Positions 47,535 through 59,400 are shown, counted from the first letter of the stretch. The stretch: DNA of 64,000 bases from Hanleya hanleyi (GCA_036873755.1 JAVTVY010008188.1:248001-312000); one strand, 5' to 3'. Notes: generated by a model not told the origin, from the letters alone. Numbers and translations are program-made.

Positions 47535-48370
47535 AAAGACAAATTAATAGCGCGTTACATAGATTTGGCAAACTAAACGCGAAGTCTGAGACAAATCAGA
47601 AAGCCGCAAAGTTGTAAGTAAGAAGTTTTCTGTCGACATAAGTCTGTTCCGTAGAGAATTAATGTGGCGTCGAATAACCTCATTAAAGCAGGGTACAGAG
47701 TTTATCCCAAATATGTAAGTAGCACTACAATTGTGCGGGGAGTGCATTATAACCAGCGAAATACGTTGTTGTATGTGACACGCAGTTTTTTCCCAGTTAC
47801 ATGCCTAGTACGAAGACCACTGATGGCTGCAATAGATACTGGTGCAGTACGACGAGAAAAGTTGCTTCTTCTCATCTTGAGACACATATAGAACTTTCGA
47901 GCCAAAATGTTGGCACGAATGCATAATATTCTAGTTTGCACAGACATATCATAACTGTCAGTGAGATCGTCGAAGATAAAATTATCAAGATATTTGGCGT
48001 TGTCAACGTAATTCAGCAGTGAGCCAGACAGTTTAACAGAGTGTGCTCAGGTCATTGAACTTTATTGGACGAAAACACATGCATAAGCATTTCTTAATGA
48101 TGAAGGCAATATTATTGTCAGTCGCAAAAATATCATATATCAAGTGGATTCTAAAGGCCCTTAGCAGAGGGACTAATAAGGCATAAGTCCTCAGCGTGGT
48201 TGAAGAAAACTCCGGCTACATTACATCCTAAATTGGACCGAGAGATTTTTATGTCGAGTTTCTGTATGTAGACATTACAGAACAGAGGAGACAGAATTCC
48301 TCCTTGGCGAACTCCATTTTCAGCAGAGAACCCTCCGAGAAGGCATACTCACATCCTGGTGGTCATGATA
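47535..48370 (-). pseudogene. Decayed non-LTR retrotransposon RT, second half
   Basis: On the minus strand the sequence reads as RT in shifting frames. NGVRQGGILSPLFCNVYIQKL (motif B region) starts near 48325. It is followed by NHAEDLCLISPSAKGL, where the usual YADD catalytic motif has become HAED. Next come KKCLCMCFRPIKF, LSGSLLNYVDNAKYLDN, then frames 47747-47947 and 47544-47747 (CSATYIFGINSVPCFNEVIRR). There are at least two stops or frameshifts and the catalytic motif is lost, so the copy is dead. Upstream RT and any endonuclease are absent. The clade is not assigned; the GVRQGG and ADDLCLISPS style is that of endonuclease-encoding animal non-LTR elements. Confidence 0.8.
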
Positions 48371-48689
48371 GGCGCAAAAGGACGCCATTGCCCACGTGAC
48401 GCCAGGTCAAGTTTAGGCACTGGGTAATACTTTAACATTATTGGCTTTACTGAAAAAACCCGAAAAATAATTAGCATTGTGGCTTTCAGAATACAACATA
48501 TCCAATTTTGAAGATGTTATTATCTCAGAGTTAAATAGGCATTTGCAGACACAAATCATCGCATGTACATGTCCGTGCATAAAATAATACAGCATTCCAA
48601 TGTCAAGAAATGGTTCGCTGCTTAACCTCGGCGTGACGCCACATGGATCATAAAGTCGTGTCTCGCCTTTTTTCGTTAGAGACTTCCAT

Positions 48690-49090
48690 CTCGGGATTGT
48701 CCTATTAATATTGATGATATATAAGCTCCAATATTATTATCTCTCTTATTCTGTTTCGTGCATGGGGTCAGGGCAGAATTATCGCTCCTAGAGATATTTC
48801 TGCTGTAGGTATTGAAACATACCAATCTCAGAGATTTATCTGCTTTGACACATTTCATGTTTTAGCTGTTTACCAGTGATATTTATTCTAATGTCTTCTG
48901 TGGTTTTCAAGGTACATAAGGCCCAAGTTCTGTACAGAATTATTACTGTTTTATTATCAGAGGTGTCGGGACAAAATTTTCGCTGATGATCTTTTGTAGG
49001 TATTGAAAAATACTAGTCTCAATTCGATTTTATCGGATTTACACATTTCATGTGTTTTCTTAAACAGCGCTGTTTCTTATAGTGGAGCCA
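48690..49090 (+). repeat. R6 repeat, two head-to-tail units
   Basis: Units of about 195-200 bp share TATTATTATCTCT or TTACTGTTTTATT, CAGGGCAGAATTATCGCT / CGGGACAAAATTTTCGCT, GTAGGTATTGAAA, TATC(T/G)G..TTACACATTTCATGT. Inverted copies lie at 50350-50592 and 51112-51390. Confidence 0.6.
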
Positions 49091-49350
49091 AGTCGTCATT
49101 ATTGTTGTCTCTCTTCTGTACTGTAGGTCCATCGTCAACAGGCGCTAGATATTCGTATAGGCACGGTTGATGAAGAGTAGTCTTACTACTTTAACACTAC
49201 TATGGATCTCAGCTATATTATTCTGATGTATGTCTCGCATCATGCCAGAATCGTTATACGAAAGACATACGAACAAGATCATGTGAGCATGTGGCCACTT
49301 GTAGGTAGAATCCGTATTCAGGATCGAAACACTCCAGTAACGTGGCTATG

Positions 49351-50349
49351 TTAAGGGAGTAGAGGACGTTCATTTCCCTGCTCTTATGGGGCTACAACAT
49401 GGTCATTTGTCAAATTTTTCAAAACAAGCTGAATTTCCTAACAAAAGTACCCAGACATATCAAAATGGAATAAAAATCAACAAAAGACACAACACAACCA
49501 TTTATGCGTTTTACTGGTGGTTCGATAGTGTGATGGGATGGACCAAAAAATTGGCATTTTAAATTCAACGGTTGAAGGGTGCAAAGTGCTCCATAGATTA
49601 AAAATTATTCCTCCGGAATATCCCCTAAATTCATTCTTATTCAGTTTCAACTAAAACAAAACTTCTGAATGGCTAATAAATTGATCTTCAATAATATTCT
49701 CCACACCCACCCCGATTCCCCACCGGGGCCCTCGGTGGCCGAGTGGTCTGAGGCGCTTCGCTGGTGACCGCTAGCCTCACACCGCTGAACGGGTTCGAGC
49801 CCTGCTGGTCCATGTGTGAAAGTTTGTCAGTTACTTGCCGAAGGGCGGTGGTTCTCTCCGGGTACTCCGGCTTCCTCCACCAACCAAACTGACTGTCACC
49901 ATATGAGTGAAACAAACTCGAGTGTGACATTAAGAGAAATTCCCTCCCTCCCCTCCCGATTCCCCACCCCCTCCTGGAAATAGGACTGAAAAGGCTCCGT
50001 TTATCTGTTATACCGCTAATATTTTCTAAGAAAGTATGGTGTCCCCCCTGTTTTATTACATATTTAACAAGCACTATATGTGTTTAGTATTATATAGCAA
50101 AATGGGGAAAATTTGACCTTGGGAAGTATGATTTATTGAACATCTAAGAAGAAAAAAATCAAATTTCCCTATGTATTCAGTGTTATGGCTTTCAAGTGGT
50201 ATACATGCATTTGGCTGCCATATTTTTTTAACGAGTATGGTGACCCCATATTTTTTTTTCATGGATCATCTTCTCCTAAGCTGGTGAAAAAATCCTGAAA
50301 TGTAAAACAAAATTCAACCTCTGGAAATGAACGTCCTCTACTCCCTTAA
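49351..50349. mobile_element. TTAA-flanked MITE with 23-bp perfect inverted ends
   Basis: TTAA (49351-49354, 50346-50349) flanks a perfect 23-bp terminal inverted repeat starting GGGAGTAGAGGACGTTCATT (49355-49377; 50323-50345). The 991-bp body has no transposase frame and contains a SINE (49725-49954). TTAA duplication suggests piggyBac-type mobilisation, but the termini differ from the CCCTATCTGG family, so this is a separate family. Confidence 0.85.
49725..49954 (+). mobile_element. tRNA-derived SINE, copy 2, with 14-bp target duplication
   Basis: The head carries a Leu/Ser-type tRNA A box (GGTGGCCGAGTGGTCTGAGG) and a B box (GGGTTCGAGCC). The body has GTGTGAAAGTTTGTCAGTTA, TCTCCGGGTACTCCGGCTTC and ATATGAGTGAAACAAA. 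A perfect 14-bp direct repeat CCCGATTCCCCACC flanks it (49711-49724 and 49955-49968). RNA polymerase III would transcribe it from the internal boxes; a non-LTR element would move it. It is better preserved than the copy at 27991. Confidence 0.88.
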
Positions 50350-50592
50350 TGTGTCAAAACAGAAAACCTCGAATTGAGATTGGTATTTTTCAATACCTAC
50401 AGAACTCGATAAACCAGAATTCTGTTCTGACATATATGATAAAGCAGTAATAATAATGAACAAAATTCGGACCTTACGGACCTTGGTAACTACGGAAGAC
50501 AGCGATGAGTACTCATGAAATGTGTTAAAGCAGATGAATCTCGAATTTAGTTTGGTATGTTTCTATACATACAATATCGACCTTGGAAACTG
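50350..50592 (-). repeat. R6 repeat units, inverted
   Basis: GTGTCAAAACAGAAAACCTC, CAATACCTACAGAACTC and CAGAATTCTGTTCTG are the reverse complement of R6. The units lie between the TTAA MITE and R1 copy D. Confidence 0.55.
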
Positions 50593-50593
50593 T

Positions 50594-51110
50594 GGAATAC
50601 AAGCGTCTAGTCCGTCATTCAATACTCAGCCGTCGTCCATTAAATAAATCCAATGGCCTAATTCATATAATAACATTGGCGCTAAATGAATAGGATAAAT
50701 CATAATATACGTAAAACTAGGCCGATTTCCTGCAAGACAGAAGCGGTCAACAGTTTCCAATGATGCCAGCAAGACATCATGATGTTCCAAAAATATCAAA
50801 TCCGTATCACTGATCATGATTATTAATCCGTATGATATACGTTGTAAAGTCGCTATCTAGAGTATCATTTATCTCAGTCACGCTTTGATAATGCCTGCTG
50901 ATATGAAAACTATGAGGATATTGAAATACATAGGTTCATACGGCCCTTAGCCCTGGATTAAGCGGAATTAGACAAAAGTTACGAAATGTACCGCCATAGA
51001 TCTTGCACGCTACGCTCGTATTTTGTTATTAGCATGCGATATGTATCATCAAATTTGAGAAAATTCGAGAGGAGGCGCTTGATAATATAGCCCTTTTTAC
51101 AAGTTCATTA
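50594..51110 (-). pseudogene. R1 retroelement copy D, 5'-truncated
   Basis: Same 3' terminus as the other R1 copies. It extends past the 3' tail into the last part of the RT frame (text corresponding to RLHSKFLKF...YERSVQDLWR), then stops near 51107. It is flanked on both sides by R6 units, as if inserted within an R6 stretch. Confidence 0.75.
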
Positions 51111-51111
51111 A

Positions 51112-51390
51112 AGACATTGAACGAATCAGCATACATATGAAATGGGTCAAAGCAGATAAATCTCGAATTGAGATTGATATATGTCAATACCTACAGAACT
51201 CCAGAAGGGCGAACTCTGTCCTGATACATTTGGTGAAAAATAGTAATAATTCTGTACAGAACTTGGACTGTATGGATCTTGGAAACTACAAACGACAATA
51301 GGTAAGAAACAGTGCTATTAAACAGCGCTACATGAGAAACATCACTAGAAGCGATAATTCAGCCCTGACCCCATCAACAAACCCTAATAA
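51112..51390 (-). repeat. R6 repeat units, inverted
   Basis: ATGAAATGGGTCAAAGCAGA, TCTCGAATTGAGATTG, CAATACCTACAGAACTC and AGCGATAATTCAGCCCTGAC match R6 in reverse complement. Confidence 0.55.
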
Positions 51391-51571
51391 TACTGTATAG
51401 CAGCACATATGTGCGGACAAGCGAGATCATAATATTGGAGATTATATATCATTAATATTAATTATATTGATGATTAAGCTTGACCCTTGTTGAGAGTTAT
51501 GCTTGGGATATACAGAAGATATACTCCCCAAAATATCCGAAACAACTGCTTTGAGGTACAGGAATACATAT

Positions 51572-52116
51572 AGTGATGTCCTATAGTAGGGTCAGAACAT
51601 ATCTGGAAAGTAGGTATGTTTGTGGGCATTTTCCTGTGTGATATTAAACCCTGCAAATAGGTTTCCAAGAACATACTGTTGATGTGACAATTTAATGTGT
51701 AAAGAAACCATAATTGTGTATTTAGAAAATATTTCATTGGGAATTTGGAGAGGACGCCCGAGTGACGTCATGATGCAAGATAGCTTAACAAAACTGTTAT
51801 CAATCGATTCCCTGTTTAATGGAGAGAAAATTACTACCTCACTACTGTGCATTGGTGTAAAATGAATAAAGTTATTAGCACTGAAGCAGCCCCACACCCT
51901 TTCTTTTTTCGTGACGATAAGACCCGATACTGGTTCGTTTGAGTGAATTTTTTACCTTACTGCAATATATTTCAAGACCACATCCGGTCTAACAAAAAAG
52001 TACATTAAATAAGCTTTCAAATGACATAGGATGTGGCCGTGTGGACGGGGGATGGGGGGGGGACGCAATTTACTCCTAAAATAAGGCGTTTTTTTTGGAA
52101 AACGCCGCTCGTCTAA
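51572..52116 (+). mobile_element. R5 repeat element, copy a
   Basis: It starts with ATATAGTGATGTCC, like copy b, and ends with a clear hairpin. GGCGTTTT (52085-52092) pairs with AAAACGCC (52099-52106), six bases before CTAA (52113-52116). Interior differs from copies b and c, while both ends are shared. Hairpin plus CTRR is the 3' signature of Helitrons, but the 5' end does not start with TC. Confidence 0.55.
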
Positions 52117-53047
52117 TATAGTGATGTTATAATAAAACTCCTGTACTCAGGCTGTTGTGGGGTCCGGAAATACCAGGAGAGTGGGTATGTTTATAAACGA
52201 GTTCTTGTATTGCAGTGATCTATTTAATGCCGTCAGAAAATTAGATAAATAATTCATGTAAAAACTGATGCTCACAGCACTCTTCGCTAATTTTGTAATT
52301 TTGTGCCACTCTGCGCCTTCCCGTATGTTTTGTGGATATTTTGAAACGATCCCTTATTACAATTGTAAACTAATTTGTACGTTTGACAAACAATATAGAG
52401 CTACGACGTCAAATGACTCTGAATGTATAAATCACGGTACTAATTTATTTTTGGTGGCTGACATCCGAGAAACCCGTCCTCTAATGCAGTAGTTACCCAA
52501 TATACCATGGTGCATGCCGCTCATTAAATTGAGGATTTAAAAGGTAATCGCACCAAATCTTTGCCGAAGTATTTGACCGATGACTAAATTCGACATTAGA
52601 ACCATTTTGGCCATTTAACAAAGAAGTATTTCACCCACAAATAAAAAACCTATTAACATGGTTTTTAGTGCGTTTGACGCAATTTAATTGTATTTTGGTG
52701 ATGGCCCCTCTGTGACGTCAAAGGTCAATGCCGTGAAAATACTTTTTGATATTAGACGATTGAAGAACCTTTGCGTATTCAATTGACATCAACCATTTTT
52801 TCCTATGCCTGCTACGAGTGAAGATATAGTCATTTTAATACGTATACACATATTTTAAAAGTAGATAGATGCAATCCAATGGTTCTTGTATTTCCTAATT
52901 TTTCTAGCATACGGCAATAGTTTTCACCACCACAGCCTACCTCATCTGAAAGAAGAGAGTCTAAGCTTTCAAATGATATATAGTTTGCCTCTGTGTACGG
53001 GGGGTGCATTGTATTCTCCAAAACAGGGTCCCGGCCGCTCGTCTATA
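52117..53047 (+). mobile_element. R5 repeat element, copy b
   Basis: It begins TATAGTGATG right at the end of copy a (head to tail) and ends GCCGCTCGTCTATA. It is the inverse of 46458-47325. No ORF with a recognisable domain. Confidence 0.6.
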
Positions 53048-53209
53048 AAAGCGAGAATGATATTCATACTCTGGAAACTGATTGGAAATTCATTTGGATA
53101 AAGAATAATGGTCAGCCATTAGGATGTTATGTAAAGAACCTCGAGGCTGCGTATCTCAAACCAGCACAATTAGCCTACTAGTCATAATTATGTGTGTTGT
53201 AGATTTCCA

Positions 53210-54720
53210 AGACTTATTTATTTATTTGTATAAAGAGTCAACAGGCACAATTACAACGCATATAAGAGAAGTGTTCCACTAAAAGACACCGATGTTCCGC
53301 TATAAACAGTTATAAAGACAAAGAACCCGAAGTAAAAGGGAGAATTTTCTAATTATGTTAATTCTAGATTTTGGCAATGAAAAAAGACGGCGGGCCTGCG
53401 TAATTGCCTCGCTGGGGCGTTGAAAGAAATTTGTGATAAAAGATATGAACACAGATACGTGCCAGAGATAATGTTTCAAAGGAATACTAAATCTGATACA
53501 TTCCTTCTTTCAGACAGTGGAGAAATACAAAAATGTAATCTAGATTATAATAACATAGACCAGACTTAAGCCAAAGATACTTCATAAAACTCTTTTGGAT
53601 ACTCTCGATATCACCTGATAAGAAAAGCACAATGGGGAGATCGCAGTGTGGAACAGTATTCTAAGTTCTACCTAAAGATATGTACACTGATTGAAAAGCT
53701 GTACTGGAGGAGAAGAATCTACATGTTCTCTTGATGAAACCAATCATTTTGAATTTTTTTTACACATTTGTTGCATTGAAATTGAAATCACGCTTTAAAA
53801 TCACACATACATGTAGATCTTTCACTTCGGTTACACTTTCCAACTGATTACCGTTTATAGAATAGTCAGACGAGAAGACGTTAAGCTTTGTTGTGAACAT
53901 GATGTAACATTTCATAAAATTTAAAAACTCCACTCGCTGAACGACCTCGACAAATTATCTATGTCGGTTTGAAGCAGCTGACAATCTTCTTGTGAGCAAA
54001 TTTCCATCTATATTTTACAGTCGTCTGCGTGTATACTGATATTAGAGTGAATTAATACACTAGGAACATCATTAATAATGTTAACAAAGAGTAAAGGTTC
54101 CAAAATGGAACTTTGTTTTACGCCATAAGGCACACAGATGGATCGAGAAGATTTACCTTCGTTGATAACTCGCTGACATCTATTGTTTAGGTGGGACCTA
54201 TGTAATTCATGAACAGGCTCATACAAATCGAAAGATATCAGTTTACACAATAAAATATCATGACTGATAGCATGAAAGGCTTTTGAGAAATGAATATGAA
54301 AAAAACCCAATTGTTTCTTTGAATCTACAGATCTAATCAAAATAAGAAACGTGGTTTGTGGATGTAAAAACCGACCCTATACAAAGCCATGTTGAAATTC
54401 ATCAATATACGACTCTACAAAACTATATAACTTGTCGTGTAAAACACGTTCAAAAACATTGGAATATAATGGAATCAGGGAAACCGGTCTATAGTTTGGC
54501 ACTGAGTTTTAGTCACCACTCTTGAAAAGAGGGATTACATAGGCAAGCTTAAAAATATCAGGGACGATCCCAGTGTTCAAAGATTTTTGAAATATAGTAC
54601 TAAGCGGAGATGCTATTTCATTTGAACATTCTTGGAGAACAATTCCAGAGATATTGTCAGCAAGGATTTGTAAGTCAAGAATTATTGACTTATCATCGTC
54701 AGTGGACAAATATTGTGGCC
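53210..54720 (-). pseudogene. Decayed Jockey/CR1-like non-LTR RT
   Basis: Minus-strand frames in order: 54509-54709 (ILADNISGIVLQECSNEIASPLS, IFQKSLNTG, KLAYVIPLFKSGD; RT N-terminal motifs), 54008-54340 (HFSKAFHAISHDILLCKL for motif A, with the normal D of DFSKAFD replaced by H; GVKQSSILEPLLFVNIINDVP for motif B; HADD for motif C). Then come interrupted thumb sequence and a GNQLESVTEVKDLHV-like stretch near 53800. Several frameshifts and stops. The 3' end, near 53212, shows an AAATAAATAAATAA tail. Dead copy; endonuclease not found. Confidence 0.85.
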
Positions 54721-55750
54721 TGACCGGTGGAGTTGGGATGTCTTCGAAGCATTTTACATTTCCAAGTTGTAGTTGTTTTACTCAGATATACAGTGGATTT
54801 TGTGGACTACAATTAAATAAAACAGTGTTACACATTTCCAGCCGTGTTAGTGAAATAAACGTTGTCCCGATTTTTTATGGCATGTCCGATAACTTCACAC
54901 TTGAGCCGTACTGCTATCTGAATCCTAAAAAATAGTCATCGATCAATATTTTTTTTTACCGAATAGATATGAGCAAGAATATAAAATATGATTTCATAGC
55001 GCAGTGGACTGTTCCGGTTTCCAGCAGAACGCAACCTATCAGATTCATCAAAGTCTGCTGAAAAAAAAATACAAAAAAATACAAAAAACGTTGATTGTAT
55101 TTTACTCGTCTGATCATCTGTTGTCTTGTTCTCGCAGTTGGATAAACATTGAATTTAAACGTCAATCATATCCTTCATTCACATGCAAAAATATTATTTT
55201 TGATCGAAAACTGCTGCTTTCGTCACAACGCTGATTTCTTCGAACGATTTCCTGCAAATCAACAGACACGTTGTCAGTGTTCACGTTGTTAACCTATCAT
55301 AGCCGTGTTAAATGCGATGCAAACTGCTACATGTGGGTTTCTTCCGCACTCGCCAAATCCGTGTGAACGAGCAGTAAACAAACATTGCTGATCAACACGA
55401 TGTTTGAACTTTTAAGAAGAAAGTAGAGTATTTGCCGATAAAATTTTGGTAGTTCGCTCTACATTCTTACTCTCTTAAGCTATTGTAATAATGAAAAAAA
55501 TGAACAATAATAATTATCCCAGTTTCCGGCAGGCGGGCAATTTCTAGTAAGGATATTAGATGGCAATTTTAAGAGAGAAGAAATCGATTAATTGTTGTTT
55601 GAAACAACTAGTTGATTCGTTGTTTTAACAGATTGCTACAATTATCGGAAAAAAATATCAGTACTATTTTTCTTTGGGAATTTTGCTTTATATCGCACGT
55701 TTGTCTACTTTCTTAATATCCTTGTTCTAAGCTGTGATCAGTAGCAAATT
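54721..55750. other. No gene recognised
   Basis: The first ~200 bases may hold further upstream decayed sequence of the minus-strand retroelement. The rest is AT-rich with short ORFs. Confidence 0.45.
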
Positions 55751-55751
55751 C

Positions 55752-56987
55752 TTAACCCTACTTGGCCTGGAGGGAAGGGGGGGAATGCCCCCCAACCAAA
55801 CTTTCTGCGCTATCTCCGGAAGAATGGAGAGCTGAAACTCCGTGACTTTATAGTTCATCACATTGGGATCATTTTGAGCCTATTTGCTTAAAGGGAACGC
55901 AAACTCTGGTGAACCGTGCATGGCCAGTTAAAGCTTTTTCCTTATAGAATCCAAATCGTGTATCAGATATTTTTTTACAACTTTTTCAAAGCAGTACTAA
56001 ACGTTTTAACTTCGTTACACTGGAACAACATAGAGGCCTCCATGTTTGAAGAATCGTGACGTCAGCGGACACTAGTCCTTCTGCCTCTGGAGGTAAAAAC
56101 GCGTCAATTGGCAGAGGTACAGTATTCGAGGCCGTAGCTTACAAACATGAACGAGGATGATAGTGCGACGTGTCGGGATTACCTGGTACGTTGTGACAGC
56201 CAAATGCAGAGCAGTCCGGCATCGTAGAATATCTGCTAGAATCAGGCCGTATTCTGCATCAAAGCTAATCTATAACATTGCCTCTGTTAGTCGGGGAATG
56301 GAGGAGTGCATGAAAACGACCATATGCGGCCATGTTATCTCGACGCAGAGAATGTCCGATGACGTAGGAGATTATCGGCACAACTGAATTTCACGCTTTC
56401 CCATTGGATAAAAATCCTGCCCAAAATAAATATGGCGGCGCCCCCAAGAAATTCCAAATCACGGTTTGCGTCTGTCTCATTCATTGGAAAACAATGACAA
56501 AAAATATTTGTCACGATTTTTTTAATCTATCGGGACTCTTGTATAATTCCCGCGGTGTTTTACCGCAGAGTTTACGTCCCCTTTAATCCCCGCGAGCAAA
56601 GGATCATGGGTAAAATTCAAGATGGCGGCCACGTGGGGTACCAGAAAAGTGATGTTCTCGTCATATTTCTTCAAAATTTCTGCTTTTCCGCGATGAAAAG
56701 TGGGCTAAAACTATTTTATTTGACATTACATTAATATTTACTAATTTATTATGCGAATAAATAAAACAATCGGAAAATCTGACCGGAAAATCGGTCACAA
56801 AATGTCGTTTTTGAAAATGACGTCACTGTGACGTCATCGCATCGGCCTTCTTGGATTTGTTTGCATTTTCTGGTAAACCTTGACCCAAGGGTATAGTGTG
56901 GTAAGGACCCCCAAAGGACCCCCCACCCCCACCCACCCACCTCCAGGCCAGGACAGGCCCCAAAAAGTCCTTGGCAGATAGGATTAA
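55752..56987. mobile_element. piggyBac-like MITE copy, interrupted by a nested element
   Basis: TTAA at 55752-55755 and 56984-56987 flanks CCCTACTTGGCCTGG and a diverged right end (TTGGCAGATAGGA). Without the nested insertion it is about 533 bp, matching a single unit of the family. CRE pair at 56818-56836. Confidence 0.8.
55888..56586. mobile_element. Nested TTAA-flanked element, 691 bp
   Basis: TTAA at 55888-55891 and 56583-56586 flanks inverted ends of about 17 bp: AGGGAACGCAAACTCTG on the left, and AGGGGACGTAAACTCTG as the reverse complement of the right. It splits the host MITE within GCCTATTTGC / CGAGCAAAGGATCATG. It is less AT-rich than its surroundings and holds only a 26-residue reading frame (MNEDDSATCRDY...) from 56148 and a TGACGTCA near 56057. 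No transposase. Confidence 0.8.
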
Positions 56988-56999
56988 TAGTTATATAAT

Positions 57000-58490
57000 A
57001 TATATATATATAGACTAACTATACTATCCTCTCATACTCGCACAAATATCAGATAATTATGCTTTTATATTCCTTGGGGAAGTGTGTGCAACGCAATGGA
57101 AATGGTTGGTGTACCCTATCGCAGTGACATAGATGCGCAACCAGATGACCATGTAAGTTAAAGCATAACCCGTGGATATCCAGTTACTATATTGAAATCT
57201 ATGATAAATGATCCAAAATCGACATTCGTTAGACATTTGGCATCTGCAAATCTTTATTGATCGATAAAGAACATTGACTAACGCCAGTCATTTCATAACA
57301 GAGAGGAAAATTCCACCATAAAACCATACTCTCCCACTGAGCAAATGACCGCGCTTTCACTCGGCGTCACGGTATGGATTGCCAGTATTACAGGGAGCGC
57401 TACTTTATGGTTTGACTCGAACGTGATCAAGAGATTGCACAATTCTGTTTAACCTCGACGAATATTTCTTTCAATATTGATTCAGTTTAAAAGAGCTGGA
57501 TCTGTATTAGTATTTCCCGCCTATTTGACTGTTTACATTCCGCTCCAATAGCAACTGATCGGCGCCAGGGAACTGAAGGGCGGAATATATCTCCACGCAA
57601 AAGCCGCTGCTGACGCAATCGACTTTTGTAGTATTTGAGTTTATATAGTATGTCTGAGGGGTAATTAATAACTAATAGTAAAGTGATGTTGAGAGACAAG
57701 GAATTGTGTAGATTAGTTATAATGAAACGCTAACAGCTTATTTTAAAGACTAAAACATAATGTGGAACATAAATACCCAAACAGTTTCACCTTACTATTC
57801 ACAGACGGAGGAAAACTATTTATAGACGTTGGGGTAAGTGGATTTGATAACCCAGCAAAGGATGGGGGAGAGCGGTCTCTTTTATGCCAATGTTCCTTGC
57901 TTTATTTGGTGATAAACCGTGTGGGCGTAGCGTTTATTTCCATTAATTTGTAACTACGGAGTATAGAAGTTTAAATATATCATGTGATGTTTTGTCTAGG
58001 GAAATCTATTGAAATCTCTACTAATCAATTACACAAATTTGGTCTAAAAAGAAAGACTACCATGTATTGATAAAGCGAAAATGTGTAAAATGGGGATAGT
58101 TTGCAGCCCATTACGGAAAACGAAGCAAAAAACTGTTCTCCTTACCAGCGATAAAACCCCACTACCTAAAGTCACATTAGATGATTTTGATGGGATGGTA
58201 TTCGTGAATAACTTACACATGTACCTGTATCATGCCCTGTCTTTTGTTCAATAAACAGTTCACAAAATCGGCAATTCCGAGTCTTTCCGGATTCATTATT
58301 GTGAATGACCATTACTATAGCAATAAAACTAACTTGTTTTAAGACCAGCAGGGTTTCCTCTCTCTGGAACATTTACCATTTGACCAATAGTAGCTGTTAA
58401 TGCCTGGGAGGAAAGATGCACTACGCGCGGGCAGGCATACACGGCATTAAGGTGATGTCGTCGATTTATCGACTAGAAATATTTGTTCTT
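57000..58490. other. No gene recognised
   Basis: AT-rich with a short TA run at about 56995-57012. Short ORFs only. Confidence 0.5.
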
Positions 58491-58493
58491 AAT

Positions 58494-59033
58494 TTAACTC
58501 TATTGGGCCTGGGAGATTTGGGACCTGTCCAGCACCCCCCCCCTCCTCCAATAATAGTTGTCTTATCCCTTGACCTAGGAAGCTGAAACTTACCACGCCA
58601 TACCCTTGGGTCAAGGTCACTATGATGGCATCACAGTGGCGTCATTAAAAAAAACCCATTTTTGGTGGATTATTCGGTCAAATTTTTCGAAATTTCCATT
58701 TACCTATGTTCTTCAAAGAAAATGCAGGATACATTAGTAAATAATAATCTCATGTGTAATAAAATGTTTCTAGTGTTTCTTGCCACTTTTCCTCGCAGAA
58801 AAGCAGCCATTTTTAAGGAAACGACGAAAACATCATTTAGTGGTACATCATGGCCGCCATTTTGAATTTACTCATGATCTTGTGCTCGGGAGGTTATGAA
58901 ATTAGGTTCAAAATAACCCCAATGTGACAAACTACAAAGTCTCATATCAGCTCTGAATTGTTTGACGTTACGAAGATAGGATGGACAGTCTGCTAGGGGA
59001 GACATAATGGGCTCCCAGGACTGGTAGGTCTAA
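58494..59033. mobile_element. piggyBac-like MITE, decayed copy
   Basis: TTAA at 58494-58497 followed by CTCTATTGGGCCTGG. The body has AGGAAGCTGAAACTTACCAC, CCCTTGGGTCAAGGTC and a decayed CRE pair (GATGGCATCACAGTGGCGTC). The right end, near 59030, is eroded (TAAT in place of TTAA). Confidence 0.7.
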
Positions 59034-59264
59034 TATAGAGGGATTTAAATGAAGAAATCTACAGGTCAGTGAATGCCTCGCCTCAACATAATAATCATCG
59101 GTTGTTATCTATGTATTCGGATAAATTTCACAGATTCCCGCAAACATGTTCGTATGTGGGCTGCTGAGAATCACACTTCATAGCTTGAATCATGACAATG
59201 CTATTAAATATTTAGGTACGTCGTTCCAACACTGTTAGTTAGATACCCACGTCCAACACCGTTA

Positions 59265-59400
59265 GGTTATAGCAATCAGTTGTTAACGTAGGGGAAAGGT
59301 TGCTGCATGGTACCACCATCCTATACCTCCAAGGAAGTCAAGAATACAACGACTACGAGTGGGTCGACATCAAGCATAGCCTAGCGTTACATTCTGGGCG
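59265..59400. repeat. Dispersed repeat R4, copy 2
   Basis: Matches 45085-45240 in the AGGGGAAAGGTTGCTGCATG region. Family unknown. Confidence 0.45.

Noticed and set aside
49725..49800. Possible functional tRNA gene
   Set aside because: The A and B boxes are good, but the sequence continues into a SINE body shared with 27991-28206 and is bounded by a target duplication.
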